NCBI GenBank assembly: GCA_963751695.1 | Contig: CAVVVP010000002.1 | Span: 496,001-560,000, forward strand | DNA: 64,000 bases | DNA from: SZUA-22 sp963751695 | GTDB taxonomy: Bacteria; Bacteroidota; Ignavibacteria; Ignavibacteriales; Melioribacteraceae | Reading direction: 5' to 3' | Shown here: piece by piece, positions 61,785-64,000 of the stretch | Numbering within the stretch: position 1 is the stretch's first letter | Layout: each line of letters starts with the position of its first letter | The notes under the pieces: model-generated | The model's database searches: none | What the model saw: the letters and a program-made list of their open reading frames with translations, nothing else | Told to the model about the DNA's origin: nothing | Made by a program: the position numbers and the translations under genes

Positions 61785-62990
61785 ATGAAACCAAAATACT
61801 TTTACATATTTCTTTTGACTGCTTCAGCAATTTATTTATCTATTACTGCCTTTTCTTATAGAATGGATGCTGAAGAATCACAAAATAAAAGCATTATAAA
61901 ATTTTCCCATCAACTGCACATTGAAATGGAAGTTGAATGTGAAATGTGTCATGCTGAGGTTGCCGAAAGCACATCGTTAAGTGGAAAACTGCTTCCGTCA
62001 AAGGATGCTTGTGCTGACTGCCATGATGTTGAAGATGATGAAAATTGCGAAATGTGTCACTACGAAGACGTTAACGAACCTCTACCTGAGACTAGGTCTG
62101 AGCTATATTTCAGCCATAAATCGCACATTGAAGATCAATCAATGGAATGTGCTTCATGTCATAAAGGCTTAGATCAAGTTGATTATGCTGCAGAATCTGA
62201 AACTGGTTCTCCTATGATGAGTGACTGTTTTCAGTGCCATGATAACAATTCTGGCGGTGTAATGGTTTGTGAATCGTGTCACGTTTCTACCGCTGATCTT
62301 CTTCCAGGTACTCATAAGCAAGTTAATTTCAACAAAGATCACAAATTTATGGTGTTAGAAGCTGATGCTGATTGCGCAATGTGCCACGACAATAACTTCT
62401 GCGAAGCTTGCCATGTCGGGACAATAATGATCGATGAAGCCAATACAGCTGATAATTTTTATACTCCCTATTCTCCACATCGTTTAGTGGATAACGCAAA
62501 CCAACAGCAGATAAGTCTTGTTCATGATTTGAATTACAGATATAATCACGGTGTTGATGCTCGTGGTAAAGAAACTGACTGTGCTACATGTCATCAAACA
62601 GAAACTTTCTGTGCTGAGTGTCATAATAGTGCAGGAACTGGAGATTTTGCTCTTGGCGGATTTGTCCCAACATCACATACTGAGCCTAATTTCACTACCA
62701 TGGGAGTAGGCAGTGGAGGTGGAGTTCACGCAGAAATAGCCAGAAGAGATGTTGAAAGCTGTGCTGGATGTCATGATACACAAGGTGCTGATCCAAATTG
62801 TATTATGTGTCATGTTGATAATGATGGAATTAAAGGAACTAATCCAAAAACTCATGCCCCAGGATATTTGAATAATGAGTATGGAGATTGGCACGGAGAT
62901 TTTGGTGCTGTTTGTTATAACTGTCATACAGATGGTGGAGCATTATCACAAACAAAGGGTCAAGGATTCTGTGGTTATTGCCACAACTAA
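61785..62990 (+). CDS. Periplasmic multihaem cytochrome c with 14 CxxCH motifs
   Basis: The protein has a signal/anchor segment (KYFYIFLLTASAIYLSITAFS) and fourteen CxxCH motifs, counted by eye in order: CEMCH, CADCH, CEMCH, CASCH, CFQCH, CESCH, CAMCH, CEACH, CATCH, CAEC-H, CAGCH, CIMCH, CYNCH and CGYCH. Several have His residues upstream (FSHQLH, FSHKSH, FNKDHKF) that can be distal ligands, in the cytochrome c7/c3 manner. The chosen ATG is two codons inside a frame open from GTG. It is the likely periplasmic or barrel-embedded electron wire of the operon. Confidence 0.9.
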   Translation: MKPKYFYIFLLTASAIYLSITAFSYRMDAEESQNKSIIKFSHQLHIEMEVECEMCHAEVAESTSLSGKLLPSKDACADCHDVEDDENCEMCHYEDVNEPLPETRSELYFSHKSHIEDQSMECASCHKGLDQVDYAAESETGSPMMSDCFQCHDNNSGGVMVCESCHVSTADLLPGTHKQVNFNKDHKFMVLEADADCAMCHDNNFCEACHVGTIMIDEANTADNFYTPYSPHRLVDNANQQQISLVHDLNYRYNHGVDARGKETDCATCHQTETFCAECHNSAGTGDFALGGFVPTSHTEPNFTTMGVGSGGGVHAEIARRDVESCAGCHDTQGADPNCIMCHVDNDGIKGTNPKTHAPGYLNNEYGDWHGDFGAVCYNCHTDGGALSQTKGQGFCGYCHN

Positions 62991-63019
62991 TGTTGAAAGA
63001 ATTAAATAATGGGTTTTCT

Positions 63020-63910
63020 ATGAAATTATATATTTCATTTATTCTAGCGGTTATCGGAATTTTATTTGTGCTTGGTTGTAGTGAGGTAAAAGAAGACATA
63101 ACTCCACCGCCATATATTGGTGTTCATCCAGAAGGATTTGGGGATGCCTCTTCGCCAGAATTTCATAAGTTTGTTTTTATAAATAACGACTGGGGTATTA
63201 ACCTTCGGAATTGTCAACAGTGCCACGCTGCTGATTATAGCGGAGGAACAACAGGTCAAAGTTGCTTAACTTGTCATACTCAGACAGGTGGGCCGGAATC
63301 ATGTAACACGTGTCATGGTGTGTTTGCTAATCCAAATTACATTGCGCCACCAAATGATCTTGAAGACAACTCAGACAAAAGTGCAAGAGGTGTCGGGGCG
63401 CATTATATACATGTCTACGGAAATCAGAAAAGTACAAATATTGGCTGTTTCGAGTGTCATCAGCAAACAACTGGGGATGATCTCTTCGTTCACGAACATG
63501 TTGGTCCCCCACCATCAAAAATGGAATTCGATAGTTTTACATATCCTGATAGCCTCGGTTTAACGCCAACGTGGAATGAAGATCTTACATGTTCAAATAC
63601 ATATTGTCATGGGGCATTTATTTTTAACAAGAGCGCATCCGATAACCAATGGGCATATACTGGAGAATCAATCGAAGGGAATATTTTCGCACCAACTTGG
63701 AATAGCACCTCAGAGACAGATGGTCAATGTGGAACTTGTCATGGTGAAATCGATGCTGGTGGAAACCTAATCACTCCTCTACCTAAAGGACATGCAGGGA
63801 ATTATAAAAAGGAAGATTGTGCTAACTGTCATTCAGAAGTTGTTGACTCTGAGGGCAACATAATTGATCAGTTAAAACATATAAACAAAGAAATTAATAT
63901 TGATTTTTAA
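63020..63910 (+). CDS. Lipoprotein multihaem cytochrome c with a CX4CH motif
   Basis: A lipobox (AVIGILFVLGC) marks it as a lipoprotein. It has six CxxCH motifs (CQQCH, CLTCH, CNTCH, CFECH, CGTCH, CANCH) and one CSNTYCH, a C-x4-CH haem-binding motif as in the Geobacter CxxxxCH...CXXCH family (TIGR01904). That family occurs in outer-surface cytochromes. The ATG chosen lies after the end of the preceding gene; an in-frame upstream ATG would overlap it by 13 bp. It could be the outer-face partner of the barrel protein. A strong terminator follows. Confidence 0.88.
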   Translation: MKLYISFILAVIGILFVLGCSEVKEDITPPPYIGVHPEGFGDASSPEFHKFVFINNDWGINLRNCQQCHAADYSGGTTGQSCLTCHTQTGGPESCNTCHGVFANPNYIAPPNDLEDNSDKSARGVGAHYIHVYGNQKSTNIGCFECHQQTTGDDLFVHEHVGPPPSKMEFDSFTYPDSLGLTPTWNEDLTCSNTYCHGAFIFNKSASDNQWAYTGESIEGNIFAPTWNSTSETDGQCGTCHGEIDAGGNLITPLPKGHAGNYKKEDCANCHSEVVDSEGNIIDQLKHINKEINIDF

Positions 63911-63929
63911 TGTTAGTTAGATTATTAAA

Positions 63930-63960
63930 AAGGCCGCTTTAAAAGCGGCTTTTTTGTTTT
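63930..63960 (+). terminator. Rho-independent terminator of the cytochrome operon
   Basis: GCCGCTT pairs with AAGCGGC around a 3-nt loop, flanked by A- and T-runs (AAAA before, TTTTTTG after). It is symmetric enough to work on both strands. It lies about 20 bp after the last cytochrome gene. Confidence 0.88.
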
Positions 63961-64000
63961 AAAGTACTTTTTTTAGTTTTTAATATTTAATCCATATTAT

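Noticed and set aside
1..64000. tRNA, rRNA, CRISPR arrays, complete insertion sequences, prophage or toxin-antitoxin pairs
   Set aside because: I looked for T-loop-like GGTTCRA motifs, direct-repeat arrays and transposase-like proteins on both strands and found none that held up.

Overview
The window is a continuous, AT-rich bacterial chromosome segment, gene-dense on both strands, with no tRNA, rRNA, CRISPR array or intact insertion sequence that I could find. The gene content (PorV/PorQ-family protein, many small outer-membrane barrels, three-gene Bacteroidota-type succinate dehydrogenase, TonB receptor, ECF sigma factor, multihaem cytochromes, AmmeMemoRadiSam enzyme, LonB-like protease) points to the Bacteroidota/Chlorobi side of the tree, most likely an Ignavibacteria-type organism. 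That assignment is inferred from gene families, not from a marker gene.

Layout. 1-7.8 kb: housekeeping and small genes (CmoA edge fragment, a stand-alone archaeal-type ThrRS editing domain, tail-specific protease, Aat, GpmI). 8-14.8 kb: envelope genes, including a short operon with a glycerophosphodiesterase lipoprotein, a metallophosphoesterase and two barrels. 15-23.5 kb: the most unusual block. A PAS/AAA+ sigma-54 activator is followed by two tandem palindromes, a clear -24/-12 promoter and a same-strand run of genes: ABM-like protein, 53-residue CxC peptide, DszB-like desulfinase, outer-membrane protein, CoA-disulfide/persulfide reductase with rhodanese domain, BASS transporter, DUF202 protein and a ZIP-like transporter with a cyclic-nucleotide-binding domain in its loop. 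Part of this block looks richer in G+C than its surroundings. The activator's Fis-type HTH is out of frame by one base. 23.7-29.5 kb: a decayed DUF481-type gene, an ECF sigma/anti-sigma pair with two TonB-C proteins, a membrane metallopeptidase and a TonB receptor. 29.7-46.6 kb: core genes (rseP, dxr, metK, ahcY, amrS, pyk, LonB-like, mfd), including a decayed duplicate of the amrS 3' end and an mfd reading frame broken by one base. 46.7-54.3 kb: a periplasmic molybdenum aldehyde oxidoreductase with its maturation genes facing it, a BtuC/FecC permease and obgE. 54.4-59.5 kb: an acidic protein and sdhCAB. 59.9-63.9 kb: a multihaem cytochrome/outer-membrane barrel operon that resembles a porin-cytochrome electron conduit.

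How the parts fit together. The sigma-54 block can be read as a self-contained, inducible sulfinate/organosulfur module: the activator binds the two palindromes about 100 bp upstream of the promoter; the transporter brings in an anionic substrate; the DszB-like enzyme releases sulfite; and the persulfide/CoA-disulfide reductase handles reduced sulfur. The substrate and overall pathway are inference. The cytochrome operon, the succinate dehydrogenase and the molybdenum oxidoreductase suggest respiration with flexible, possibly extracellular, electron acceptors.
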